This document shows positions 48,033 through 59,700 of a DNA stretch of 64,000 bases, in pieces. The notes under the pieces are model-generated. The model worked only from the letters and a program-made list of their open reading frames with translations. It had not been told where the DNA came from and did not search any database. Position numbers and translations under genes: made by a program. The stretch covers positions 1,002,564 to 1,066,563 of the forward strand of contig NW_019091422.1 of the NCBI RefSeq assembly GCF_001949145.1, given 5' to 3'. Source of the DNA: Acanthaster planci. Its lineage: Eukaryota > Echinodermata > Asteroidea > Valvatida > Acanthasteridae. How positions within the stretch are numbered: position 1 is the first letter of the stretch; each line of letters opens with the position of its first letter.

Positions 48033-48250
48033 TAAAGTACACAACTCAAAAGAATTAAAGGAACAAGAGAACATAATGTTTTTGTCATGGCCTATTTGGG
48101 CTACCGTTAAAACGAGAGGCATCAATGTTATTTGACAACACATGAATGATTTTCACATAACTTTAACGCCTCTTGTTCTAACGGTAGCCCATATAGACCA
48201 TGACAAAAACATTTTGTTCTCTCTCCTAAATTCGTTTGAGTAGTGTATTA
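48033..48250. mobile_element. 218-bp near-complete hairpin element
   Basis: The two halves are inverted copies with almost no loop. Matching stretches include ATGTTTTTGTCATGG, TATNTGGGCTACCGTTA and AACNAGAGGC, and the symmetry continues through the centre near 48141. A transcript crossing it would form a long double-stranded RNA. It has no ORF and resembles a palindromic MITE. Confidence 0.5.
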
Positions 48251-51200
48251 AAGCATGATCACTCCTACATGAAGGCACTCAAAAACTAAAATTCATGCTT
48301 GTCATATTTAAAAGAACCACCCAACTGAATCAAATTGACAACTTAAAGTTTAATGCTTCAATGTCCCATCTCCATCTGAACTGGATGATAACAATCACGA
48401 TGTTTCTGCGAGCACAGTTATGAAATATTCCCTAGTGCAATTATGCGACGGTAATTTCCCCCTCACAATGGCGTCAGAAATCAATGTTATTTTGGGGGTC
48501 AAACCTGCTTGCTAACTCCGCACAATGGAGCGGTGGTAAGACAGCTGCATTGATAGACGCGGTAGACAGCCAAACCGCCGTTAATGAGGCTAAATTCAGC
48601 AAACTTCCGGCATTCCAAAGGAGGAGGTAGTATTTTATTATCATATTATGTAATATACTTCTCATACTAATAAGCGAGGTTGAAATCGATATTAAAATAG
48701 AAGCAAGTGTTCCCCCTTGGATAATGCAGACTTCAAAGTGTACCAATTTGATAAGGAAATTAAAAAACCATTCAAAAGGTTATGGACCACCTTCCTTTCC
48801 CGCAATGACCCCACACAATGCTATACTGAAGCTGTGGAATAGAAATGTCCACGGTCAAAGGCCAAGTGCACCAAAGGACAGTGACAAGAAGAGGGTTTTT
48901 CCCCTGAGACTGGAGGCCACTTTGTCATGAAGGCCTCACTCAGTGACAAACGGTTGGTCGTCGGATCGGAAGAGACAGAACTCGAAGGTTTTTAATACTT
49001 CTCCTGTGCGATTTGTCCCTCGTTGACTTTCAAAAAATGCAGAATGCGTCACTCGTACGTAGAAGTGTTAATCTTCCTGCTTGCCGGGTAAAAACTGACC
49101 ACGAGCATGCTCAGCTGATCGCGGGTGCCGTTTTGGCTAATGGCTGAAGCCAACTTTATATTGTGTGTTCGTGTGCTAGCTCATCTGTCACATCCCACAG
49201 AGAGGGTTGAGGTTACACTGAGCGAGTGGGTACGAACAAAGCACGGAGAACCATCAGTGTCTGAAAACGAAATGATCCCAAACGCTAAAAATCTGCAATA
49301 ATCGCAAAAGCAATGTTCCACCAGAAATCTGAAAAAAAAACTCATGCTCTTTTAATACGCGGAACGCTCGAGTCCGACTTGGCATCGCTCTTTTCAACTA
49401 GTCCGTCGCAGTGAGAGTTCCGAGAATGGGAAGGCTTGAAAAACTTTGGCTAACAGATCGAATATCTGCCACTTGTACCATCCACCTCTTGAGCATGTGA
49501 GGGCTGATATCCTCTGCTCTCGGGTTGTCGTGCGAGGAATGGCTCCCTTACCCCAGGGGACATAGCGCGAAATCCCACCGAGTCATGTTTTTTACTGCAC
49601 CCTCCAATTTCCCCTCGAGTAACCTCGATGTTATCTACCTCTGTTTCTCCCAGCAAGGGGGCTTTAGAGGGATAAATCCCTCGTGTCTGCAACCAAATGC
49701 CATCGATGCAAGGGTACCTAACGGCAGAACTGATGTAGTTTTCGAAGATCACAATGTACACTGTCTACCCACTCGGGAATATTAAATATCGGAGGTAAAA
49801 TCGTTGGCCTGCCGTGAGAATATTCATGCTCTCTGAAAAAGTGGCGCTTTCATTGAAAAACAGACATTGGTTGCTCTTTACAAATCTTTGCCCAACGGCA
49901 AGGTTAATAATGTCAACCCTGCAGGTGAATCCGTTTGAATTCTGTTCCTCTTAGTTTTAGGGCTTGATTTATGGTGTTCTATAACGGACAGGTAGACGTC
50001 TCCTTTTTTAACTATCCAGCGTTGTGGTTTACCTTAACTTCAATTCGTAGTTTCAAACGTTATGGGCATATACTTCAACTTTCAAATCTTGGTTCAACAG
50101 GTTGTAGCTCCATCCTACAAACCATCAAGGAATTAAAAAAGAAACTCTCGCCCAAGTCCCGCTGGACTTGATTATCTAGATCAACTCACGAGCTGTGTTC
50201 ATTTTCCGGCAGTTTCCAATCCCCTTTGCGGTCTTCATGGCCCAGTTATTGTGACGGTTTGAGGCCACCCTCGCTCCGCCACTCTGCCGCTGATGAGCAT
50301 CCCGAAGAGGCAGTCTATATACACACAGGCACTGTCACAACACGCCCCGTGTATGTAGACGGTAGTCGGTTTGTGAAGTCGTTTTGATTCATCAAGGGAC
50401 GACAGCGGGACATAACGAATCTGTGGAACTACGCCGATTTCCCCAAAAAGGAGAACCGTTGTGTTTCCAAGACTTGTCGCTTCTGATCAGTGCAGCTTCC
50501 AAAGTTACAGTTTAAATGCAATTTTATTATCGTTTTATGTCATGTGTACCAGACCCACATTGCGCATTGTAGAAACTGTCCTTTTGAAATAACTCATAAA
50601 TGGCCAGGTAATCAACTTTCCCAAGCCTCGAACGTTTCCTTTGTACCATTTCTAAAACACTCCGTATATTTAACCCCTATCAGCTCCTCTGAGCCATCGG
50701 TGGAAACTGATCCAGCTTCATATAGCCCAAAGAAGCCACAATTAACAGCGGTCTAATGCATCAAACACGAGGGTTCACTCTTCATCTATTACGCTCACGA
50801 CATCAACCGACCCAGTTCACTAATTAATTGACAGCCCCTTCGTTTTGCATGTCTCTAGTAAACAAAGAGCGGTATAGGTTGAGGCAAAATCCATTTAGTT
50901 TCTGGTTGGCTTCTCCATGGCGACAGCACTCAAAATCGGACGTAAAACATGGATTTTTTAATGCCTTTTTACATCAATAGTTTAATTTATTTTGGCGAGG
51001 GGCGCATGGGAATAGCCAATGATATTTGATGCTAGGTTGGATGGTCGAGAGTTTTCTCTCGCCTCTGCTGTGCGGACGATTAGTTTGGAGTAGCGTGAAA
51101 GGTCTTAAAGGAGTCTATGATATTAGCATGTAGTGCAGGATCTTGTGGTGGGCCTGAAAGCAGTGAGGGTCGGTTAGGGGACACCGTTCATTGTTGCAAT

Positions 51201-53974
51201 TAAAAATAATCTAATGCAGGAACAGGATTGGACGTGAATGATTAAACACTTACATATACAGATTGGTTAGAGATTGACGGGCTGCAATGTGCCTTTTGCG
51301 AGTTCAATTTTAATAAAAGTTGGTACACTGGGTTATCTGATTACACATAAACGTAACAATTTGAACTCCCCAGACTAAAGGCACTGTTGTCATCCCTCCT
51401 GATTCGGGGCAAGCTTTTGCATAGCGACCACCATCTCTATAATCGACTGGTTCCTTTGTGCCCTTCTTATCCATTGAAAACAGTGTATTGGTGCACGGCA
51501 TCCACCATGGCAAACTAGCCGAGCAATTTTTTTCAGCCGCTAAGCTTGTTAGTGCTTTCTCTCTCGGTCGAAATTGATCCGAAAAAAATATTGATATACA
51601 AAATCAAAAAGGGCTGAGCAGCCAATAGAACAATCTTCCGCTCCGCTTGTCTCTCTGTCGGCGGGTGCTGTAGCAACCACCGCCCGGGAATTTTTTTTTT
51701 ATTATTAATTCTGATGCGCTCGCTGATGATGACGAGCTTCCTTTTTTTTTCTGAAGCTGGTTTAAATGTTGGGTTGCTCCTTACCGCTCTCTTGATAATG
51801 CGGTCTATTAATAAAACAACACATTAGCAAGGAGGTCGATTAATATTCCATGGAGAGAAACGATGGAGAGTCTGGACAGCGTCATTTCAAAACCCTTAAA
51901 TACCAGGCTTTGGAAATCTGACAAGAAGTTGAAACAAATAACATCTTCTTTGCAGTTTAGGGCCTACTGTTGATTATTAAGAACCCACACCAGAAAACAA
52001 CCTGCCTGGAATCGTTGAAAGAGGGTGCGATTCAGCCTGTGTTTTTAATTTAATGATAGAAGTTAATAATAAAAGTCAAAACTCTTGCAGCGCCGCAAGT
52101 TAGAGCCCCGTTAATCCGGCCCTTTTTCGGGGGGGGGATGCCGTGTTGAACAAAAATTAATCTTTCAGATGTACTTGGCATGGACGCATACGCCGCGGCG
52201 GAGAAAGCCTTTTTGTTAGCGTCGGCGGAGGAGGTTGATTATGGTCCAACCTCCTGTCGCGGAAACATGACAGGTATTTACTGAACCGAGACCGCACGTC
52301 ACCCGCCGAATGTTCCTGCCAGAGCCGTCTGACCTCATTTAAGTCAAGATACATGGCGGCAGTCTTACATGTGCCGCTGGGGTGGGGAAGGAGGGGGAGG
52401 GATTCCCTCTGGAGGAGTAAACTTAATTCATATGGCAGCCATAATATTGCTTCGAATTTCCCCCGTTACTTCTCCTCCACTGACTTGAATTTCATGCTCA
52501 ATGGACCGTGGCCACCACAATAATATCAGTGACTGTGATTTAATTTTTGTAGTTTCATCTTGGCTACGTTTTGTGGGAATCCCACCTCAAATTAGTTTTT
52601 TTTTAAAACAACGCCAATCGTTTTCACATCTTGGTCTGGTGCGTTCGGCCGCCACATCGACTATTCTGTGAAAAGGTACTTCTCCACAATTTTTTTAAAA
52701 GGTCAGTGCGTGTGGTCGCCCACTCAAATTGTACAAGCTACAATGTTTTAGAACAATAGGATTATCATCCGAAATTCCCTGTCTCCAAAACTAAACGCAT
52801 CGACACGATGATGATGACTGCAGAGCCAAATGTTGTCTAGATATTTATAAACACAACCTGTGGTCACTTCTTAAACTAATAGCACAAACTGGAACGGAAC
52901 CATTCGTCATGACTCCGATGGACGATAGTACAACAACCCTCATTGACGATGTGGCTCGGCTGGGATTTTAATTATATTGGCTTATTAATTACAACTACGG
53001 TTTTCTTCTGGTCTTTCAACCCAATATTACGTACGATCCAATATTCTCGTCTGGGAATTTTTTGCCAAATCGACCAGGCAGCACAGCTGTATAAAGGGAA
53101 CAATTGGCCATAGGAAACGCGCAGCCAAACGGAGACGTGAGAGAGACAGTGCACGTTGCCACGCGTGGTATTAGAAAAACATAAAGAACAAAGGACCTCA
53201 TACCAGCGCATTACCCGCAGGACAAAAAAAGTACACAGCTTCATGTTAGCACAGCGCAAATAAATACTGCGACAGTGAGTATCACGCATTGCGTCGAAAG
53301 GACCAATCTCGGGTCACAGCTCGACCCGGACGTAAAACGCGCACGATCGAGGGTGACGCTTGTTGGTTTGTAGCAAGCAATCTGCCACACCTCTTACGAC
53401 ACTTCACAAAAGTGACGCTGGAATGCCTCCTCGATTGTAGCTGCTCTCTAACCAAAGCGATGACTCAACCCCCAGGACTCCATGCGCACAACCTTTTTAT
53501 GTGCTTCTGGTTCCTTTTTCAACAATGTTTCTTTTCTCGTGCTCAAACTATGTCATAGCAGCTTAAATAACCAAGCATACGACTCACATATGGGTTTTGA
53601 CGTGATGTTTCTGATAATTTTTGACATGTTTACAGTTTTGGCCCGGAGCCGGGGAATACATTGACTCGATCAGTGTTCAACACGAGACACGTTTATTTTG
53701 ATATGTCTGGCTTTTCCGCATGAGGCGTTTACAGTACACTACACCACTGCGACTGGAATAACATCAGCCAGAGGCATAAACAGAACATCCCACATGAGAG
53801 ATGAGAAAAGAGTTCACTCAATTACAATCATCGGTATGATCGAGGTACAGATGCGCCAGAGTTGAAAAATAAACCACTCTCGATTCGGGTTGATGAAACA
53901 CCATTAGGCCTATGTGGATATACAACACCCGCCTGAATGCTTAGATACGGAAACAGTCGGTGAAATTTCAGCTC
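48251..53974. other. Intergenic, no gene recognised
   Basis: A run of 9 G lies at 52129-52137. On the minus strand a 65-codon ORF at 52157-52354 starts in a perfect GCCGCCATG context but has no known domain. 51800-52120 has several TTAAT/TAATCC cores. Nothing else is supported. Confidence 0.5.
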
Positions 53975-54145
53975 AATGGGGGGACTCTGAGACGCTGCTG
54001 ATGGCAGCAGACATACCGGTCCTTTTTCAAGGTATTGCGCGAGCTCAGAACTATGCACGCATGCTCAGAACAACGCGCGCATGCTCAGAACTGGTAAAAA
54101 GGCCTGGTAAGTTTGTCGCCCTCAAGCGTCTCAAAGTCTCCCATT
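53975..54145 (+). mobile_element. 171-bp MITE-like element, copy 1
   Basis: The termini AATGGGGGACTCTGAGACGCT and AATGGGAGACTTTGAGACGCT (reverse complement of the right end) are inverted repeats. The interior carries CAGCAGACATACCGGTCC, TCAAGGTATTGCGC and a short duplicated GCATGCTCAGAAC. A second copy lies in the opposite orientation at 55485-55632. Confidence 0.5.
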
Positions 54146-54311
54146 ATTTCCATGCACATTACCATGTGTTAGAACGGTTAAAAATGAAATATTTCTTGTC
54201 ACTGGAAGTGACAAAAGGTGGTATGAATGTATCTAATGACCACAACCAGCGCTTGATCTATACAATCAGCGTGCCCCACAAGCAATTGTGGCAATCCTCG
54301 AGATAATGTCC

Positions 54312-54641
54312 ACGGAGCTCTGGAAGTGCCATCCGACTTGTTGAGATCTTGACATATTTTTTTCGGGATGACGACATAAAAAAGGCAAGGCGTTGACATC
54401 CTGAGATAATTTATCATGGGATGACGACATTCTTAGTTTTTTCCGTGACGCCGACAACCAGCAAGTGTGATGTCTACCCTTTTACGATTTTTTTTTATAT
54501 TAGGATGTCGTCATCCAACCTTTACGATGACGTCATCTCGAGATACATTAGCTCAGGTTGTGAACATCTTGCCTGTATCATGTCGTTTTCCTGAGAAACA
54601 ATATGTCAAGATGTCAACGGATGGCACCTCCAGAGCTCCGT
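54312..54641. mobile_element. ~330-bp inverted-repeat element with nested GATGACGACAT palindromes
   Basis: The left end ACGGAGCTCTGGAAGTGCC and the reverse complement of the right end, ACGGAGCTCTGGAGGTGCC, pair and are followed on both sides by ATCTTGACATAT. Inside, GGATGACGACAT occurs near 54367 and 54419 and in inverted form near 54503, and a perfect CRE palindrome TGACGTCA lies at 54528-54535. No ORF of significance is present. Confidence 0.5.
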
Positions 54642-55484
54642 AAAATGTCCTACCAAAAAACGTGCACTCAAATCTAAGCTTGGTCCTAAATGGCAAGGTC
54701 CGATTTTTTCGCTGGTCCTTCTCTAAGTGACTTTAGCCAATTTGGGAAAATTTCGGGGATTTTAATACATTTGAACATTTCGTCAGTCAAATGAAAACTT
54801 TATAATCTGAGAATTCTGGATTACTAGTTCACCGAATTTTCAGAAAATAATGTCTAGTTAGTTCCACTATAAAGTGACCTGTTTTGTGTTATACGAACAT
54901 GCCTAGGCTCCTATCCTTTTTATTTTCATTTTTGACATGTGCTTCTTTCAAAGAAACTACATTTAAATCCTACATTTTAGGGAGATAATAATTAACGTGC
55001 TTAAAACACATCTTCACCTTGGAGGAAGTAAAATACGGAAGACTACAAAGGCCAATGCGGTGAACGATTCAATATTGTCGTATTGTCCTTTCTGCGTGCA
55101 CAGAACAGAAAACAAGTAACAAAAAGGTAAATAACCTTTGCCAAATAAACAGATTTGAAAAGATGGTGCTAGTTATAAAGCATCCCGGAGATGAAACGCG
55201 CATTAATATTCGTTTTGCAACATTCTTAAGGAGGCGGGAAAACACACGCAGTTAAAGTTATATAATTTCATTATGCAGTGAAATGTAGAAAGCATCTGTA
55301 TGGAATACCTATTCATAGCACATTGTTCATGTGATAGATAAACTGTAATTCTTGCCATCTTTATCCTCACCATTTTCATGAAAATGAAACAATTATTTAT
55401 TTATTTTTTTTAAGTGTCCGCACACTACATAAAATTCTCAGCCCCTCCTACAAATGGGTGGATACCCCTAGTCAATTGTAGTGT

Positions 55485-55632
55485 AATAGAAGACTTTGAG
55501 ACGCTTGGTGGTGACAAACATGCCGGTCCTGTTTACCAGTTCTGGGAAATCTGTGCATAGTTCTGGGCATGCGCAATACCTTGAAAAGGGACCTGTATGT
55601 CTGCTGCCACCAGCGTCTCAAAGTCTCCCATT
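55485..55632 (-). mobile_element. 148-bp MITE-like element, copy 2 (inverted)
   Basis: On the minus strand it reads the same order as 53975-54145: GAGACGCTGGTGGCAGCAG, TCAAGGTATTGCGC, CCCAGAACTGGTAAA and CAAGCGTCTC. It is shorter because it lacks one of the two GCATGCTCAGAAC repeats. Both ends show the GACTTTGAGACGCT terminal motif. Confidence 0.5.
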
Positions 55633-55737
55633 GGGATGATTATGATAAAGGAGATTATTGAAGTCGAGAGTTTCTTTTGAACGTGGGATATTCAATGCGA
55701 CAACAAGACAAGTCGTGACCAGACGAGACGTGTTTGT

Positions 55738-55865
55738 GCATACACGAGATGATCGGGCGGTATAGATCGCAGGTTTGATGACGCCACATAACGGAAAATC
55801 TGTTCGGTCTCGTCGTTCTATGCAAGATAACCTGTCTTAAGAATGTTAAATGACGAAGGCAAATA
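55738..55865 (+). repeat. Dispersed repeat, copy B
   Basis: This is the partner of 40098-40240, beginning TACACGAGATGATCGGGCGG and including GGTTTGATGACG and TTAAATGACGAAGG. It begins about 100 bp after the inverted MITE copy at 55485-55632. Confidence 0.5.
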
Positions 55866-56524
55866 CGGACTAGAGATTTTATGTCGGTTTTGAACAGAAA
55901 TGGGGCTTATATTCAGCATTTTCAGCTGTTGCGAAAAAAAGGAATTAATTTCTGGCAGTTATGTCAGAAGAAATGTTCAGACCATATGTCCCTAATTTAA
56001 AGGTAAAATGCCAAAGGATCACGTGATTACGAAATCATGACTCACTAATCACGAAATAATAACAAAATTGTATTATAATGAGTTATGTATAACTCTGGTT
56101 CGAAAAGGATAGCAGTTTGAGAATTAACTAAGTAACGGTCACAAAGATTTCCGCATCATTCTTCTGTTGAAAACAAAAATTTGCCGGCTTAGTCATCAAG
56201 CGAAGGCGTTCGGTTATGGAGCGGCCATGAGTCCGGTTAAAGTACAAGCATTCACGCCGCGCTGCGAAGTACACACACACAAGTGTGTAAACGCCTTCAA
56301 TCGTAGACTCCCTATTGTTCCTCTTTTGTCCATACTCAAACTATTTCGGAAGACCTCCTATATGTTTTGTACACGTTTTTCAACCGTGGACTCTTCGGCA
56401 ACCGTGGACACTCTCGTCCCCTTTTGTAATAGGTCCACTATTGAATGCAAATACAAACACAGGGTGACTCACTACCGGGTGATAGCGTTACGGACGTCGG
56501 TTGCGAGAGCAGCAGACCCCCGTT
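55866..56524. other. Intergenic, left of the assembly gap
   Basis: AT-rich; an ORF of about 120 codons runs into the N gap and is not interpretable. No repeat partner was found. Confidence 0.5.
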
Positions 56525-56567
56525 NNNNNNNNNNNNNNNNNNNNNNNNNNNNNNNNNNNNNNNNNNN
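56525..56567. other. Assembly gap (43 N)
   Basis: The run of 43 undetermined bases interrupts any reading frame through it. A dispersed repeat starts just to its right, a common cause of assembly breaks. Confidence 0.5.
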
Positions 56568-56582
56568 TGTCCCATCCCTATA

Positions 56583-56716
56583 CACATTCCAGACTATTGT
56601 TACTTAACACACACACCCCCCAAGATGTCTGAAAGGAATTCCCCAGATTCCTGTGAGACAATGACCAACACAAAGCAGGGGGTGGGTTCTCTCCGTCTCA
56701 TACCTTGCTGCATATG
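56583..56716 (+). repeat. Dispersed repeat, copy B
   Basis: This is the partner of 17975-18104. It begins about 15 bases after the assembly gap, so its upstream part may be hidden in or disrupted by the gap. Confidence 0.5.
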
Positions 56717-59700
56717 CCCCGTTGGCGTGTTTTCCCCTTTCATCACCATGTAAACCCATCACTGTTGTCAATGCCTTTAATTATTCTACCATTTGGCAGG
56801 GTAATTTTCAGATTGTGACGATTTTGTTCGGCGATTTTTGAAAATCAAACGTCTTTTCGTTGTAATGTCGGGTCTGATGTGTCATCAACTTCAAACTCAC
56901 ACGTGCGTCACCGGCGCTGCACGAAGGTCATCATAACTACAGACATCAACTGAAAATGCATGTTGGGGATATTTTTCAACCTACTCCTTTGATTTGCACG
57001 CCTTGGGCGGTGCACACCCTCGACAGGTAACTTGTTCCTGGGGACAGACAAAGCAAGTCTATCTTCCAGTCAGTGAGAGTCAATTAGATTTTCTGCCTCA
57101 CCCTTCGCTAACATTATTACCCGCCTAAATTAACTGCCAACATTGATGACGCTTTGAAGGCCACAAATTTATCTTTTTTATGACAAGATCTTGTTGAGTG
57201 TTGCAGCACTGCATGGGGGTAACTGTCACTGTAGGGGTCTGGGGAAAGTGGACGTTGAGTAAATTACATTTTCTTGTAAAAAGTATCGATTTTCAAAGTA
57301 ATCAACATATCTAAGAGTTGAAGTTGTAGGCTAGGTCATGAAACGTCTTGTCTTTTTCTCTTATGCCAGGAACCAAACCGTGTCTCACCCATTCTGAAAA
57401 GAAAGGAACATAGAACGGGAAAGTAGAGCACAGTTCATCCCGCACTTTTAATCCATTTTCTCTATCGGATTAAACTTGGCGAGTAAACCGGCCTTTATCG
57501 GGTTGTCCAGAGGTTCCTGATTAAGTGCCTCGAGCATCGCCCCCGACAATGTACCAAAAAGACGGATTTTGTTGACCGGGTTTTTTTTTCGGGCAATCAT
57601 TCAAAGCAATCAGAGTGGAGTAAAAACACTCATTCTGCTCTGGTGCTCGCAGTGGCAACATAATTTATGATTTAGGACTCCCCCCCCCTCTGTCCGTCCT
57701 TTGAAACGAACGCGAGACTGGCACCGGAGGGCAACTCATCGCACATCTTCACCTAGCCCCAGGATGGTATGGATGAGAGAATCTCATCAGTCGCCTAACG
57801 CTAGCCTCGGGCCATTCGAACTCATACCTAATAATTACTAAGCCTCGTTGGAAATTGCCAGGACTCCGCTAAAAAACCACCTCAAGACGGGGCAGTTCAT
57901 TGCTGTCTAATTTCCCCACGGTCATTTGGGTTCTCGTGATTGGCGGACGGCCCAGAAGTATAATATTCATTTTTTTAAAGGACGGTTACAGCGTTCCAAT
58001 CACCAGTATTTGTTACTTTAGGGTGGGAAGTGGGTGAGTGTTAGTGGAACATGGGAGAGACGAATTCACTCTCTGAAAAGAGCAGTCTCATATCAATAAA
58101 TGACCGTCTTCCGTGTTGCTTGGCCCTGGGATGGACCCATTCGTATTGAAGAATTTAATTTTATTCGGTCAACCATAACATCCCTAGCTGCACAATCCAA
58201 ACAGAAATAAAAAATCTCATCAGATCAACTCTCAAATTTGGTTTTTTTTCTATGAAGGTCTTGCCAGCTGAGGTAAGTGTAGTTCTGAAGGCGTTAAAAT
58301 ATTGGGAACAAAATGTTCATATCGTTGTTTTTCTTTGGAAGTGAAATGCCAGTTTGAGTAGGTGTCCATACCATAATTTTACATATAACGTCATTATAGG
58401 CCTATACACAGATTTTTTAGGCTTGAATATTCGAGGATGGTGGGTCTAAATTTACTTCACAGTTCAACTCTTCTAGCACAGGGAAATTCAAAAGTGTTGG
58501 GGGGCAACGAGGCCGGTTCATACTCATGACGCGGGAAGCGAAATTGATGCAAAAAACCACTTGCAGGAGCATTGGTCGAGTTGGCATGTGTTCTTTTGAG
58601 ACTTCGATGCACGGATATTCGATTTCACTTCACAATGCCGCGATCGTGCTTCTTGTTGCGCACGTGTGAACCAGCCTTAACTGTAGGTGGCGCTGTTCAG
58701 TGTAGAATCTCGATCGCAATATGGACAGCCTCTATTGTTGCCAATGTAGATTTGCGTGTGATATATTTGATTTTTAAAAAAAAATTCTCACTTTCTGTTC
58801 TTGTTTTCGGGAAAGGGTCACTGGGTATGAACTGGAAAGGGTTACATCCCGTCCCTACATACGCTAATGTGGCCTACTGACGGAAGCTGGTTAAGTTAAT
58901 AATTAAATATTTCTGTGGAACCATAATTATTCTTGGTGTTGCTAATTTTAGTGGTAATAATTTTCCTGCTTTTGTGCTCATCGATTGCACCAGGTGTAAT
59001 TTTAGCACCAAGGCTGTTTGTCAGGTGTGAGCCATCTTCCTTGATAATTGGCGTCGGTATCAAATGTTACCGGATGTTTTCGTGGGCCAGCATGCCTGTA
59101 TCGATTTTTGCTTGTAATCCCATACAGAGAAAACCCACGAGTGGAAACAGTAAGCGGATATGTAGTTCTGCCAAGGATGCCTGACGAGAAATGGTGAGAA
59201 GTGCAGTGATCTGAACTACCGTGTTCAGCGTGCACCGTGGAAAAATTGCAAGAAGCAGACGAGGAGACAGGCAGGTAGATAGCCCTAAGCAGGTAGGTAG
59301 CCCTAGGCGGGCAGACAGCAACGTGGGAACCATGCTGTCAGCCAGCCAGCGACACCCAGATTCCTACCAGGCCTTGTTCTCCCAATCGCCCGGACCACTA
59401 GCTCTTGCTGCTCGCTATGCGAAAACCTGAACAGACGACTAATCATAGTCTTGCCTCCAACACATCCGACACAAGCTTCGATCTGGGGCCCTAAATTGAT
59501 ATCAATACGCACCCCAGACCAGACCGCTTCAAGGAACGGGAGAGACACCCCATCACGTCAGACGTCCATCTTATATCTCAATATCTCTTATAGCCCAAAG
59601 TCGCTTCAGTAACTGAATAGGCCCTAACTTCAGACTCAAAAAGGAAAAAAAAATCCATAATACATGAACTTGAAGTACTGAGTTGTGAATTTTTCATGCA

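Noticed and set aside
56167-56607. 146-codon ORF across the N gap
   Set aside because: Its length depends on undetermined bases.
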